DNA of 64,000 nt from Rhizoclosmatium globosum (Eukaryota; Chytridiomycota; Chytridiomycetes; Chytridiales; Chytriomycetaceae). Positions 33,906 to 45,122 of the stretch are shown one piece after another. The notes under the pieces were generated by a model. The model was not told the DNA's origin and did no database searches. It saw nothing but the letters and a program-made list of their open reading frames with translations. The DNA lies in the NCBI GenBank assembly GCA_002104985.1, contig MCGO01000026.1:186001-250000 (forward strand), in the 5' to 3' direction. Position numbers and translations under genes: made by a program. Numbering within the stretch: the stretch's first letter is position 1; each line of letters opens with the position of its first letter.

Positions 33906-34447
33906 ATGCCCACCTCAGTACTTTTCGTCTGCCTTGGAAACATATGTCGATCTCCCATGGCTGAAGCAGTCTTTACTGCTACTGTCCGTGAGCTTGGCCT
34001 TGAGAGTGAATTCAGCAAGATCGATTCGGCGGGTATAGTACTTATATGTTGACAGCAACACAAAGTTCAAACCTGACCTTTAATTAACTAGGAACTGCTG
34101 GTTACCATGTTGGTGATGCCCCCGATTCTCGATCGGTTGCGACTTGCAAGGCTCACGGCGTGGCAGTGAATCATAGAGGGCAGAAGGTGAAAGTTGACGA
34201 TTTCAACAACTTTGACTACATTCTGTGCATGGATGAAAGCAATCTGAGTAATTTGAAGGCAATTCAACCAAAAGGCTCCAAAACTGTCATTCGTCTCTTT
34301 GGAGAGTTTGACACTGATTCATCAAAAGGCAAGATCATTGAAGACCCTTACTATGGCGGAAATGAGGGTTTTGAGATCAATTTTCAACAAGTTACAAGAT
34401 GTAGCCGGGGGTTCTTAGCCTCATTGGGATTCTTCAATAAGGAATGA
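33906..34447 (+). CDS. Low-molecular-weight protein tyrosine phosphatase
   Basis: Two exons: 33906-34032 and 34092-34447 (160 aa). Active-site loop CLGNICRS (Cys9, Arg15) at the N-terminus and the general-acid motif DPYYGG near the C-terminus are both intact. YILCMDESN is also typical. It is a cytosolic phosphotyrosine phosphatase like yeast Ltp1 and human ACP1. It converges on CCDC47 with 27 bp between stop codons. Confidence 0.95.
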
Positions 34448-34474
34448 AGGAAATAAGATAGATTAATTGTAGTT

Positions 34475-35887
34475 TTAGCCCATCACAATCTTCCCGCTTT
34501 TCTTCCTCTGCTTTAGCTCCTGCTTTTGCTTTTTCTCGTTGTACTTCCGTTGTTCTTCTGGTGTCATTTTGCTCACAACTTCCTCCTCCTTCTTCTTTTG
34601 CGCCTGGTACTTGATATCTTTTAGTTCCCGCTTACGCGCCTCTTCTTGCTTTTTCAGAATACGTTCTTCGGCAGCGGAACGTACTTTTTTGAGTTTGTTG
34701 AGGCCCTGATTGCATGGGATTAGAATGCACGGAAGTAATGGCGAGAGACGGTGAGGGGAAAGAGAATAGGGCGACAAGTATGGCGTATTGTGGGCAGACT
34801 CGAAAAACAACCCAAATAATCCATGGAGACACTATACCTCAGTTGAAATCGGAGTACGTCCATAGTGATCGACTACATCCATCAATAGCTGGACCATTTT
34901 TTGAGTCAATTCAGTAGGTGCTTTTTCATCAATCTTGAAGGTGGCATGCATCATTTTGGGATAAGACCGAAGTTCATCGATGGAGGCAGGGAGTTCCGCA
35001 AGCTTTGCTTGATCAGTGATAATGATGCTTTCAATCAAGGGAGTGCTGAATGCGTTTCCAGAGCCGTCTGGGTTAAGTCCACAGGATGCCCAAAGAGCTT
35101 CAGCTACATCACGATCCGCCAAAACTACGGGATTGCAACGTTTTAAAAAAGAGGTGTAAGAATAAGGAAGAGAAGGAACGTACTGGCGTTCGCGAGTTCA
35201 GGAGCGTCTGTCAAGACAACAAACTGATCTTTGGGAAAGGGAATCGGGCAATTTGAGGGAGGCTTTGCAAGAGCTCCGAAATCAGCCACATCATAACGCT
35301 TTCTCTTTAAGTTGGCGTACTGGTCTCGAGAAATGATTGCAAAGAAGAGGTTTGGCAAGTCATCAGTGACATGAAAATCCATCAGCACTGTATCATGCTT
35401 GATAGCATTGCTGGGTAATACGATGGCGGTATAAGGGTTTGAAAAGATGTAGCCAATGGGGTCATAACGTGCGACGAGCTGTCAAATGGACCATAGCGTT
35501 AGCGCTACAATTGAAAGACAGTATATCGCCAATAGATACCTTGATAAATCCATATACTTTTTTGACATACTCGCGACCTGAGGCGTAAAAGATAAAGTCA
35601 TAGGGACCATCGCGAATGAGGGAGTAGTTCTTTTCATCGCCAAACTGGGCAAAGTTTGCCTGCCAAACAGCAACAGATGCCTTGAGCCATGAGGTTGCTA
35701 TGGCTTGGTTGATGGTGCGCGTGTAGAAGTGGGCAGCGAGAACAAGGAGCAGCCCAATGACAGCTACAGCCTCCGCATAGAAGTCTTCCAGCTTAATTAA
35801 ATTCCAGGCAATTCCAGCCAGACCTCGTTGGACACGCGTGGTTGGTGCTGGAACATTGAGTGTGAATGCATCCAAATCGTCGTCCAT
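34475..35887 (-). CDS. CCDC47-like (PAT complex) ER membrane protein
   Basis: Four exons: 35887-35540, 35478-35184, 35124-34838, 34705-34475 (386 aa). MDDDLDAF start, one TM (AVAVIGLLLVLAAHFY), a conserved DUF1682-type domain (YDFIFYASGR, YVKKVYGFIK, LVARYDPIGY, PLIESIIITDQ) and a Lys/Glu-rich coiled-coil tail (KKRKSGK-like end). In animals CCDC47 works with Asterix in membrane-protein insertion at the ER translocon; the same is inferred here. The N-terminal acidic lumenal region of animal proteins is much shorter. Its ATG is 42 bp from that of MOCS2A on the other strand. Confidence 0.88.
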
Positions 35888-35929
35888 CTGTCTTGTTGTT
35901 TTTGGGCTGAAAACAACTTCCAAAACAAC

Positions 35930-36214
35930 ATGGCCTTCAGTGTTCTCTTCTTTGCCGCAGCAAAAGAACGAGCTGCGAACACGGAACGAATTGAGCTTGA
36001 ATTATCGCACGTGCGGGAGTCGCAAAGGCTCGGCCAGGATGCAGCTGTCTCTGTCAAGGCTGCGATTGACCACGTTCAAGCCAAGTTCCCTGATCTTGCC
36101 CTACTACTGCCATCTTGCATGTATGCAGTCAATATGGAATATGTGGACAGGGATACGACGTTTATATCGAATGGCGATGAGGTAGCAATTATCCCTCCAG
36201 TGTCCGGAGGATAA
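35930..36214 (+). CDS. Molybdopterin synthase sulfur-carrier subunit (MOCS2A/MoaD-like)
   Basis: Single exon, 94 aa. Beta-grasp ubiquitin-like protein ending in the obligatory Gly-Gly (DEVAIIPPVSGG), the site of thiocarboxylation. FFAAAKERA is the standard start motif of MoaD proteins. With MOCS2B (not in this window) it converts cPMP to molybdopterin. Unlike animals, where one transcript encodes both subunits in overlapping frames, no MOCS2B frame is visible here. It starts 42 bp from CCDC47, divergently. Confidence 0.92.
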   Translation: MAFSVLFFAAAKERAANTERIELELSHVRESQRLGQDAAVSVKAAIDHVQAKFPDLALLLPSCMYAVNMEYVDRDTTFISNGDEVAIIPPVSGG

Positions 36215-36311
36215 TAAACGATGATTTCGAATCACTTCTTCTTCCCTTCCGTGCTTGAAAGAAAGGGAGAAGGAACAAGCTCTGCAAGCTTTCTTTCATT
36301 GTGAAAACAAG

Positions 36312-38081
36312 ATGTCATCGCAACCGTTGCTTGGAAATTCTGTGATCTCGCGACCACCCACGCCACGACAGCGCACCTTTTCAGTTGCAGTAGTTGCAGT
36401 TCTCGCAGTTCTCGTTGTTGTTCTAGTTGTTGTTCGTGGCAGTGGCAGTGGCAGTGGCAGCGATCACAATGGCAAGCCGCTTCCGAGTTGCGCGCAGCTT
36501 CCGGCGCTTGTTCCGAGTGGCGACGCATCGGTCCTCGAACGCTTCTCGAAAAACAGGTCGTACATTTTGGCGGCGGCGGAGCGTCTTGCCGGGGCCGTGC
36601 GCATCAGCACCGAGTCCTACGACACGACCCGCGGTGTTCCTCCGCCGCTCGAAGGCGACGATCCATTTCCGCAGCACAAGGGCTTTGAACAATTGCACGA
36701 ATACTTGCATCGCTCCTTTCCCCGCGTCAGTGAATCCTTGGAACGGAAGGTTATCAACCGCTACGCTCTGCTGTACACGTGGAAGGGTTCCGATGCTTCC
36801 CTTCCCCCGCTCGTCCTCATGGCTCACATGGATACTGTGCCTGTTTTGCCCGATACACTGGATCAATGGATTCACCCTCCCTTCTCTGGTTTCGTCGATT
36901 TGGAAAATGATGCAATCTGGGGTCGCGGTTCAGTCGACACAAAACCAACCCTCGTAGGATCTTTGGAAGCGATTGAAGTATTGCTAGAGTCTGGTTTCGT
37001 TCCTCGGAAAACTGTTTACTTGGCATTTGGTTACGATGAAGAGATTAGTGGAATTGAGGGGGCGCGCAAAGTTGCTGAGTACATGGAACAGGAATTGAAT
37101 CTCGTTGGTAAAGTTGGAATGGTGCTCGATGAAGGCTTGGACTCGTTGACCAACGTGGATGGATTTGATATGGCTGTTGTTTCCACTGCTGAAAAGGGCT
37201 ACCTCGACTACCATATGACCGTAGAAACTCCTGGAGGGCATTCATCCATTCCACCTCTCCACACTGGAATCGGCCTCATGTCGCAACTTGTTAACGCTTT
37301 GGAGGCAAATCCATTTCCAATCAAACTTACAGAAACCAACCCTTACCTCGGAAGCATTGTCTGTTCGTCTGAGCATTCGAAAAACAAGGATGCTTTTATC
37401 GATGACGCTTTGTTCCACTTTGATACCAAATCTCAGGCATTAGCTGATTATCTTGCGGCCAGGTCTTTGAAAGACAGGTACCGAATGGCTTCGTCACAGG
37501 CAATTGACATCATCAATGGTGGTTTGAAAGTGAATGCTTTGCCTGAACTTGTGACTGTTGATCTGAACAACCGAATTTCCATCGATTCCTCTGTTGACGA
37601 ATTCCAGCACACAATCCTCAACAATTTGAAGCCTGTTGCTGTCAAGTATAACCTCAACTTCACGTTCTACGACTTCTTGCACAACGATAAAGTACTTGGA
37701 AGCTACAAGAATCCTTCCGCAATAGGAAACGTGAAAGTATTCGGAAAGTCAACCGATTCACCTTTGGAGCCATCGCCAATCAGCCCTATTCACAGTCCTG
37801 AGTGGAATGTCATCGAAGGAACCATTCACCATGTCTACGAACGTCCTGAAGCATATGGTGCAGAGAAAGGGAAAGTGATGAAGTATATCGTTTCTCCAGG
37901 TCTTATGGCTGGAAATACTGATACACGCTACTTTTGGAACATGTCCAAGAACATATTCCGTTTTGCTCCAGCTCCTGGCGGTCAGGGTTATCACACTGTG
38001 AATGAGCGTGCCTCCATAAAAGGATACATGACTGCACTCACATTCTTCGTTGAGTTGATTCGTAACTATGATGAATTGTGA
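36312..38081 (+). CDS. Carboxypeptidase S-like M20 metallopeptidase, membrane anchored
   Basis: Single exon, 589 aa. A short cytosolic tail and one TM (FSVAVVAVLAVLVVVLVVV, residues 23-41) precede an M20 catalytic domain: LMAHMDTVPV (zinc His172), GRGSVDTK (bridging Asp209), DEEISG (catalytic Glu243 and zinc Glu244), and a late His in YHTVNERA. As in yeast Cps1, a vacuolar type II membrane enzyme releasing C-terminal residues from peptides is expected. The first ~150 coding bases are simple-sequence rich (GTTGTT, GGCAGT). An upstream TTG-started extension is not used. Confidence 0.92.
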   Translation: MSSQPLLGNSVISRPPTPRQRTFSVAVVAVLAVLVVVLVVVRGSGSGSGSDHNGKPLPSCAQLPALVPSGDASVLERFSKNRSYILAAAERLAGAVRISTESYDTTRGVPPPLEGDDPFPQHKGFEQLHEYLHRSFPRVSESLERKVINRYALLYTWKGSDASLPPLVLMAHMDTVPVLPDTLDQWIHPPFSGFVDLENDAIWGRGSVDTKPTLVGSLEAIEVLLESGFVPRKTVYLAFGYDEEISGIEGARKVAEYMEQELNLVGKVGMVLDEGLDSLTNVDGFDMAVVSTAEKGYLDYHMTVETPGGHSSIPPLHTGIGLMSQLVNALEANPFPIKLTETNPYLGSIVCSSEHSKNKDAFIDDALFHFDTKSQALADYLAARSLKDRYRMASSQAIDIINGGLKVNALPELVTVDLNNRISIDSSVDEFQHTILNNLKPVAVKYNLNFTFYDFLHNDKVLGSYKNPSAIGNVKVFGKSTDSPLEPSPISPIHSPEWNVIEGTIHHVYERPEAYGAEKGKVMKYIVSPGLMAGNTDTRYFWNMSKNIFRFAPAPGGQGYHTVNERASIKGYMTALTFFVELIRNYDEL

Positions 38082-38153
38082 ATAAAATAGGGATTCCTTT
38101 GGACTATTGTTGCTGATGTGGTTTTTTCTCCACTTGAAGTATAAAACCCATCA

Positions 38154-39024
38154 ATGTTCTCGTTCGCAGGTCTCTTCTGCACGAAGGCCAAGCAAGAGAG
38201 CGCTACTTTCATGATTGCGTCACCTGCGCCATCTACCCCTGCCAAGAAGGAGGGTGAAGACAAGGATGATACACTCTCTGAAATCATTGAGGATCTTGAC
38301 ACTGTCGATGGACCACTTCGTTACTTGGTACGACAGTGTGCACACAATAGAACCTACTGAATGCGGCAATCTAAACAGGGTCTTTTGGGTCGTGTTCGTA
38401 ACGTTGTCATTGCCCAATCAAGATTGCTCGCATACACCTCAGAGGTCGGGGAAGCGTTCCGTCCAATTGCGTCCCCTATGTTTGTGACTGCCGCTTACGG
38501 AGTATCCTGGGCGTACGTTTTGGGAGACGTTGGTTTTGAGACTTACAAGATGAAGATGAAGGGTGCTCCAGGTGATTGATAAGCGCTATTACCTTCTCTC
38601 CATCGATTACAGACTCTAAATAGTATGTATTGGTAGATGTTGATCTTGCTCGTACTGCCTTGGAACGAGGAATCTTCCAGTCTCTTGGTGAGTTGGCTAA
38701 CTTGGCTTACTAAGTCTTCAAAGTACGTATCATCTAATATGTTACTATCAAGCGTCAATGATGTTCCCTGCCTACACAGTTCACTGGGTTGTTCACCAGT
38801 CGTCCCACTTCTTCAAAAATGCCAAACCAGGAATGATTAAGCGATTCGGTCCATCGGCCATCGGTTTGGCAACTATTCCTTTCCTGCCAATTATCTTTGA
38901 TAAGCCTGTTGAGCACACGATCGAATTCGCTTTCAACACTATTTGGCCATTGACCCCCGCGGGGAAAAAGGCACAGGAAGAAATTCATGGAAACCACGGA
39001 GGATTCCACGCGAAGAAGGACTGA
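38154..39024 (+). CDS. Mitochondrial fission process protein 1-like (MTFP1/MTP18)
   Basis: Four exons: 38154-38327, 38379-38571, 38637-38687, 38753-39024 (229 aa). The MTP18 domain begins at GPLRYLGLLGRVRN and continues YTSEVGEAFRPIASP, VDLARTALERGIFQSLASMM, FPAYTVHWVVHQS and IKRFGPSAIGLATIPFLPII, with 3-4 membrane segments. MTFP1 sits in the mitochondrial inner membrane and promotes fission and coupling in animals. The N-terminus is poorly conserved; Met at 38211 is an alternative start. Confidence 0.88.
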
Positions 39025-39347
39025 GTTGTCGGATGAAATAAACTGCTACAGTTAAATGATTATTAAAATAAAGGAATTAGGAAATATGTGGCCTAGTCCA
39101 TCATCAATGTACTGTTTTGATCTTAACATAAGCAGCTGTGAAGATGATAATGTTCGTAGTATATGGATTTGACTTGCAAAAACCTTGTGAGCACTGAGAG
39201 GAGGAGAAGAATAAACCTATCTAACCAGGAAAGAAGGAGAGGTTCATCCAATTTGCGTCCCGCTCGTCGGGAAAAAAAGAGTTTGCACATCATTTTTGTC
39301 CGAGTTGGGGCGGGCACAAACCTGTCAGTGATTCTCTCCCCAAACCA

Positions 39348-41847
39348 ATGCCAACACTGCCTGCACATGGAATGCCATTAAACAGCATTGCAACGGCAGC
39401 TCCAGCGGCTTACAATCCAGCATTCAACAAACAGGACCGTACCGATTATGCATCCAAAGTTGTGAACCTGCACAAGGCGTCCATCAAACTTCGCCACGCA
39501 TTTAGTCTTGTCGCAGCAGCCGCAAACGAAATGAGTTTTGGATTGAAGGATCTTAAACGCGGCAAAGTGTGGGATGGGATAAATGGAGTGTCTGACCTCA
39601 ATGGTAAAAAAATCTGGCTTGGCTTTTGGCATCATTTGGCTCAATTACCATGATACAGATCATCTCGACTACGTCGCAAACTCCTACATTCAGCTTGCAC
39701 AATCTGTGAACGTAATGGTTCGTTTAGCGGGATAACTGGAATCGTAAACTAACATAGAATGCTAGAATCCCGCCACAATACAATCATTTGAAGTGCCAAT
39801 TCAAGGAATTGCCAACACCTACGTATCTTGCTTTGCTGTGAGTTACCTGTGCCTTGTTGCGTGTTGCCTGGACTGACCCATGTCTTTTGTAGAACCTTGA
39901 ACGAGAGTACACCACACGGGTTGCGAATTACATCAAAGTTGAAAAGAAACTGACACATACTTTAAAGCAACAACAAAGTCCATGGAATTGGAAGAGTTCA
40001 AGTGCATCTGAAATTGAGCAATTGATGACTTCACTTGCAGTTGTAAAGTCGGAACGGGTCGCATTTCAATCATCATACACCGCAAGTGTTTATAGCTCAG
40101 ATGTATCATACTTCAACAACATTAATGTGTTGGCATTGAATCATCTGGAATCCTTACGTCGTGCGCTTTCGATTGTTCAAAATCATGGAGTTCAACAAAA
40201 TTCTGTCCTTCAAGTTGTTGCCCAGCCTCCACAACCTGTTTTATCCGTCGAAGTACCGAAAGTGTATGCGCAGACTATGCCCCGACAAACGACAACTCCA
40301 TTCCTCGAAACTTCAGTGTCAAACAATAATCAGTTGCATGAAATATCATTGCCTTCTCCAAAATCGATGGGTACCCTAAAATCGGGAGCGTCTCAAAGTG
40401 ATTCTGCACACGAGTTAAGCGCCGAAGAACTCTCTGCATCACTGTTAAAAATTGAGCAATCTGGTATCATTGCAGTTGAAAAATGCTTATCCCCTCAGCA
40501 AGTTGTATCATCTGGTATTTTAACTCCTTCGGACAGTGGTACAATGTGCTCCGAAAATAACAAAGTTGCAAGTGATAATTCTGTTCCGGTTCACTCCACT
40601 ACTGAAGTTTCAAACGATGTTATTCTGGCAGCGTGCACAACTGTGTTGCCAATTGCTCCTCAGCTGATTGATTCGACTAATCGCCAAGACGAAGCGGGAG
40701 CCAAAACAGAATATATTGAAACCCATGTGACACAAACCTCTCAAAATGCAGCCATGGCTCGTGAAGCTCCTCTTCAGCTCGGACTCGTTGCACCAATGAC
40801 TATGACTCCATCCACAATTGATTCTGATTCAGCGGGTACTTCCATGTCGAGACGCCGAAGCAACAGTCAACCACGATCTTCACTTAAGTCCGCCTTGCGA
40901 AGATCGGGTTCATTCAATAACCTATCCGAGACATTCAGCTCTAATGTATCGGTTTCTGCAAGCAGTGTAAGCAGTGATGACACGTTTCAAAAGCATCGGA
41001 GTGTCAGTGCTGGAGGTGTGGCATTCGAAGTGCCAAAAGAAATGAGTGGAGAGACAAACAGCACGCTCAAACGAAAATCAGTTCACTTCACAAACTCTCG
41101 TCGTCCAATGGTTGAATTCTGGGATTGCAGCGACTCCAAAATTGGCGCTTACGTCTCCAATGGAAGTGACTCAGGAACTTCAGATGGAGGTTCAGATGTG
41201 GATGTAATTGTGCAAAGCGACGAAGTTGGAATGGCGCGCGGAAGTGAATCCTCAACAACGAAAATCAAGGATATGAACGTGCTTCGATCACTGTATCCAA
41301 ACATGTTTGCAACTGAATCACGTATTTCCGCGAAGCCCATTCAACACATGGATGAAGTATTTTTCCATGAGAATCAGCAGCAGAAACGCGTTGGGCCGTC
41401 AGTCTACTTTCCTCCTCAAGCAGACATTGAGAGTGAAGTGGGCAGTGTTGTCGGTGAAGATTTCAACCCACAGCTGACTGGGAAGGACCTTGTATTTGCA
41501 TTGTATAAGTATGTTGCACGAGAGGCAAAGGAAATGTCATTTGAAAAGGTATGTACTTTTGTATTAACGCTGCCAGATCCTGAACAAATTGTTCCTCGCA
41601 GGGAGACGTGATTGAAGTGCACAAGAGAGTTGGTAACTGGATCTATGGGTCAAAGGTAAAGGATCTTGGCAAGGGCAAGGAGACTTGCTTCAACAACTGG
41701 CAAAACAAGCGCCAATCTCAAGTTGGTATTCGGCATGGGCATGCAACTTTGGGATCCAGTCAATCGTCATTGCAATCAGCAGGAAAAGAAGTAGGCTGGA
41801 TCCCCTCTTCGTTTGTTGCAAAATATTCACTTTTGGGTGGAAATTGA
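39348..41847 (+). CDS. BAR-like/SH3 domain protein
   Basis: Five exons: 39348-39603, 39659-39717, 39766-39837, 39893-41548, 41602-41847 (762 aa). Residues ~25-260 are helical with heptad character (YASKVVNLHKASIKLRHAF; NLEREYTTRVANYIKVEKK) as in BAR/IMD-superfamily membrane-curving domains, but the subfamily is not clear to me. A long Ser/Thr-rich disordered region follows. The C-terminus is an SH3 domain split by the last intron: VFALYKYVAREAKEMSFEKG, then DVIEVHKRVGNWIYG, and GWIPSSFV. A ~35-residue insertion (GKGKETCFNNW region) sits inside the SH3. It is probably a cortical actin or endocytosis adaptor. Confidence 0.75.
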
Positions 41848-41899
41848 ATCATTTCATTCATTTATATGCAAATTATGAAAATAAAATAATTGTCCGAAA

Positions 41900-43026
41900 A
41901 TGGATTTTGATACACAAGAGTTTGACAGCAACTTTGGGACGGAAACAAAAGTCACCGCCGTCAACCTTGACCAGGACTTCCAATCCCTCCGACTTGAACA
42001 TGCCACGCGTCACGTTCGAGAAGTTTCTGCAGAGGAAAAGCAGCTGAATTTACTGCAACGAGAAGTAGATGACCGCGATACAGGATATCCTCATGTGCAC
42101 CATACTATTACACATGTCGAAGATGCCATTGATTTGGATTGGGATCCTGACGCTCCAATCGATGATGAAATCTATGAAAACATTGAAGAAGAACTTCCCG
42201 AAGAAGTACAATACTATGAGAACGAAACTTGGGAAGAATTGACGCCAGATGAACCTTCAATTCCAAGCGCGAAGAGCTCCTCAGCATCAGTTGAATCAAC
42301 AATAACTGAAATGGATTCAATATTTGAACAAGGCCCTGCCCTTCTTTTGGATTCAGATGTTGTATGTTGTGGAAGAGATAACATGTCTTACATTAACTAA
42401 TTTGTTCAAATCAGGATGATCTTTTAAGAGCAAATAACGAGCTTTATGGAAGACTGATAAGGAGGCTCAATGAACCTAGAAATAAGGGAATAATCTCTCC
42501 AGATATAATTCCGGCCATGGTACTTGCACAGCTCAGAAAATGTGAAAAACTGACGCCCAAATGGCGTGCTGATAAACTCGCTTACGCGACGAGAGAACGT
42601 CTTGGAAGTACAATTTCGCCAAAGCTGGTCAACACGATTAAGTTCAAGAATGTTATTCACAGTATGGCTGAACCCATATGTGAACTCCCGGAAATGAAAC
42701 CCGACTCGATAAAGGCGGAAAGGTATTTGATAGCAAAAATTGGAGCGTCTCGATAATTAACAATAATCAAAAACAGGAAGCGAACAAAAGATCTTGCAAT
42801 CACGTCATTTGTCAACCAGAAGCTGAATTTACTTCGAATGCTGGAGGATGAGAACTATGTGAAACAAATGGAGAAATCAACAGCAGGGCGCGCAGTTATA
42901 CAAAGTGATCATATCACAATGATTGGAGAAATTCATAAAATTAGGAGCAAGTCCTCACGTGCTGATGTATGGAATCATTATCAGACAAGAATACGACCCA
43001 TAAAAACCCATGTATTTGACAAATAA
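41900..43026 (+). CDS. Acidic protein of unknown function
   Basis: Three exons: 41900-42361, 42415-42722, 42777-43026 (339 aa). No family recognised. The N-terminal half is acidic (DLDWDPDAPIDDEIYENIEE) with a Ser-rich stretch. The second half is basic and helical (DLLRANNELYGRLIRRLNEP; SFVNQKLNLLRMLEDENYV). The last 24 codons and 3' flank lie in a 218-bp segment that is repeated exactly next to it, so a second copy of its stop region follows immediately. Both introns have good GT-AG ends and the joined frame stays open. Confidence 0.75.
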
Positions 43027-43390
43027 ACGAACTCTATCAAAAAATCACGATTGTACGAACGGCTCTTGTGATGTTGCTGCTTGTGCAGCCCGTTTTTTTA
43101 AATGCAAGATATAAAAATACTGCCAGACTCCAACAAGAACAGGTGTGCCAATACCGACACCAAGTTGGATTCTCACGTGCTGATGTATGGAATCATTATC
43201 AGACAAGAATACGACCCATAAAAACCCATGTATTTGACAAATAAACGAACTCTATCAAAAAATCACGATTGTACGAACGGCTCTTGTGATGTTGCTGCTT
43301 GTGCAGCCCGTTTTTTTAAATGCAAGATATAAAAATACTGCCAGACTCCAACAAGAACAGGTGTGCCAATACCGACACCAAGTTGGATTC
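42955..43390. repeat. Perfect 218-bp tandem duplication
   Basis: 42955-43172 and 43173-43390 are, as far as I can read, identical. Each unit starts TCACGTGCTGATG and ends CACCAAGTTGGATTC. The unit contains the last 24 codons and stop of the gene at 41900-43026 (plus strand) and the last ~43 codons and stop of the membrane protein gene at 43263-43886 (minus strand). It therefore spans the convergent 3' ends of two genes and leaves an extra, disconnected copy of each. Perfect identity suggests either a very recent duplication or an assembly artefact. Confidence 0.9.
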
Positions 43391-43886
43391 CGGTAAATGC
43401 TGATTGAGGTGCCAAAAAGCCGCATATCGCCACAACTGTTGCCGCAGACAGAAAACTGATTCCCCAAACAATACACATGAAGGCAGTAGCCCATCGATAG
43501 CCAGGATACTGCCAACGTGCGTCACTTTCTGCTATTGATTCAGGTGTATCACCACGGGCCAAGAGTGCAATTGCATTCCGTTTCCATGTCAAAGAGAGGA
43601 GCCACATGATTCCCACACAAGCTTGCGGGAAGACAATACACAAGTTGGCAACACCTTGATTGGAGCTGCCCCAAACGTACGCCACAACAACTTGTGCTGT
43701 GATTCCAATTATGGTCGGTGTTGCAAAGAGACCGAGGGTGTGCGTCTGATAGAATTCCCACAACAACAGCAGGAAGATGGGGATAGAGCAATAGAGATAT
43801 GCTTGCCATGACGGTACTTGGTTCGAGGCTATACTGTAAATGACTGGTGGGGCGATGATTGATATGAGAATATCGATACGGCCCAT
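43263..43886 (-). CDS. Six-TM membrane protein, unknown function
   Basis: Single exon, 207 aa, with about six hydrophobic segments (DILISIIAPPVIYSIAS; YLYCSIPIFLLLLWEF; ATPTIIGITAQVVVAYVWG; CIVFPQACVGIMWLLSL; AFMCIVWGISFLSAATVVAI; QLGVGIGTPVLVGVWQYFYI) and a basic C-terminus. The first helix starts almost at Met1, so there is no separate signal peptide. I do not recognise the family; the intronless, compact six-TM layout resembles small bacterial integral membrane proteins, which is only an impression. Its 3' end is inside the 218-bp duplication. Confidence 0.75.
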   Translation of the reverse strand: MGRIDILISIIAPPVIYSIASNQVPSWQAYLYCSIPIFLLLLWEFYQTHTLGLFATPTIIGITAQVVVAYVWGSSNQGVANLCIVFPQACVGIMWLLSLTWKRNAIALLARGDTPESIAESDARWQYPGYRWATAFMCIVWGISFLSAATVVAICGFLAPQSAFTGIQLGVGIGTPVLVGVWQYFYILHLKKRAAQAATSQEPFVQS

Positions 43887-44208
43887 TCTGAGGTTGTTTT
43901 TTTTTGATGGGTTGGAAGTTCCGCTGGAAGTTTGGGTGCAGAAAATTTCTTGGCGCCAGAAGCGCTCAAAGAAGCGCTGGCGGAAGCGCTCGTCGCTCCA
44001 AACGTAATGTAGTTATGAAATTACCAAAAAGAGTGTCATGACTTGAAATAGTGAATTAAGGTAGTAAGTGGATCCGTTTGAAAGTTTGGTTCAAGAAGAA
44101 GATGAAGCATTATTTCCCTCTTTCTGCAATGTTTTATTCCAATTTTGAGGTTGAGTCCGCATTTCTCATTTCCCCTCCATTTTAATTTATTTTTATTAAT
44201 TAATTTAA
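43887..44208. promoter_or_regulatory. Divergent intergenic region with three GAAGCGCT sites at 12-bp spacing
   Basis: The 322 bp between the six-TM gene and DAD1, both starting outwards. GAAGCGCT occurs at 43959-43966, 43971-43978 and 43983-43990, exactly 12 bp apart, each with a palindromic AGCGCT core. This looks like a cluster of binding sites for one factor acting on one or both genes. The part next to DAD1 is T-rich with TTAATTAATTTAA just before the ATG. Nothing else is seen. Confidence 0.45.
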
Positions 44209-44943
44209 ATGGCCAAAGACGCAACCAAGAAAGGCAGCACGACAGCAAGTGCATCCACCGCCCCAGCAGCAGCAGCAGCAGCAGCAGTAGCAGCAGCAGC
44301 AACTGGGGCAGCCGTTGAGAAGCTCACGCAGACGCAGCTAGTGACGCGGCTGTGGAGCGGGTACACGAACTCGACGCCGCAGCTGCTCCGCCTAATTGAC
44401 GCCTACCTCGCGGCTGTGATGCTCTCGGGCGCAATCCAGTTTGTCTACGTGCTCCTCGTCGGCACGTTCCCGTACAACTCGTTCTTGTCCGGATTCATCG
44501 CCTCCGTCGGCGCCTTCATCCTCGCCGCAAACCTCAGAATGCAACTCAACGGCGCAAACGAATTCTACTCGCTGTCTCCAGAGGGGTAAGAACTTGCAAT
44601 GACTGTGCCAATCTATTCAACAAAATGCATGCATCCTTGTGTGTCCTTCCTCTCCTTCCAACACGCGCACATTCAACACCCACGCGAAAATATGTACACA
44701 CCTTCGAACACAAACTCAAATCATATGCACAACCAATACGCATTCCCCTTGTGAATGCTGGAAAGGCTGAATTCGCAGGACTGATGATTGGATAAAAGTG
44801 AATTCTGGATTGCACTTTATTCCCCTACCTTGGACTAATCCAATCAATCATACACTAAAATGCATTACCTCCACAGAGCTTTTGCCGAATTCATCTTCTG
44901 TTCTCTTGTCTTCTACGGATTTGTCGTCAACTTCCTGGGATAA
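44209..44943 (+). CDS. OST2: Oligosaccharyltransferase subunit DAD1/Ost2
   Basis: Two exons: 44209-44585 and 44877-44943, with a long 291-nt intron (147 aa). The conserved DAD1 body follows an Ala-rich low-complexity start: LLRLIDAYLAAVMLSGAIQF, VGTFPYNSFLSGFIASVGAF, LRMQLN and the C-terminal EFIFCSLVFYGFVVNFLG. It is a small multi-TM subunit of the ER N-glycosylation complex. The first ~30 residues (alanine run of GCAGCA repeats) are unusual for the family and could vary in length. The gene is strongly GC-rich compared with its intron. Confidence 0.94.
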
Positions 44944-45122
44944 AAATCAAACTGATGATGGCGTTATGAAATGGTGGAGTATGGGTATGCGAATTAGCGC
45001 AATTAAATAAAAAAGCATATTTGGTTCTGCTATCCCCCAGATATATATATTTTCGTATTTACAGACAAAAATTAAGCGTTAACCAGCAAACTAATACCCA
45101 AACAGCTAAGTCAGCAAATATC

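Noticed and set aside
43027..43262. A second, truncated gene copy between 43027 and 43262
   Set aside because: It is just the second unit of the 218-bp duplication and carries no start or upstream exons.
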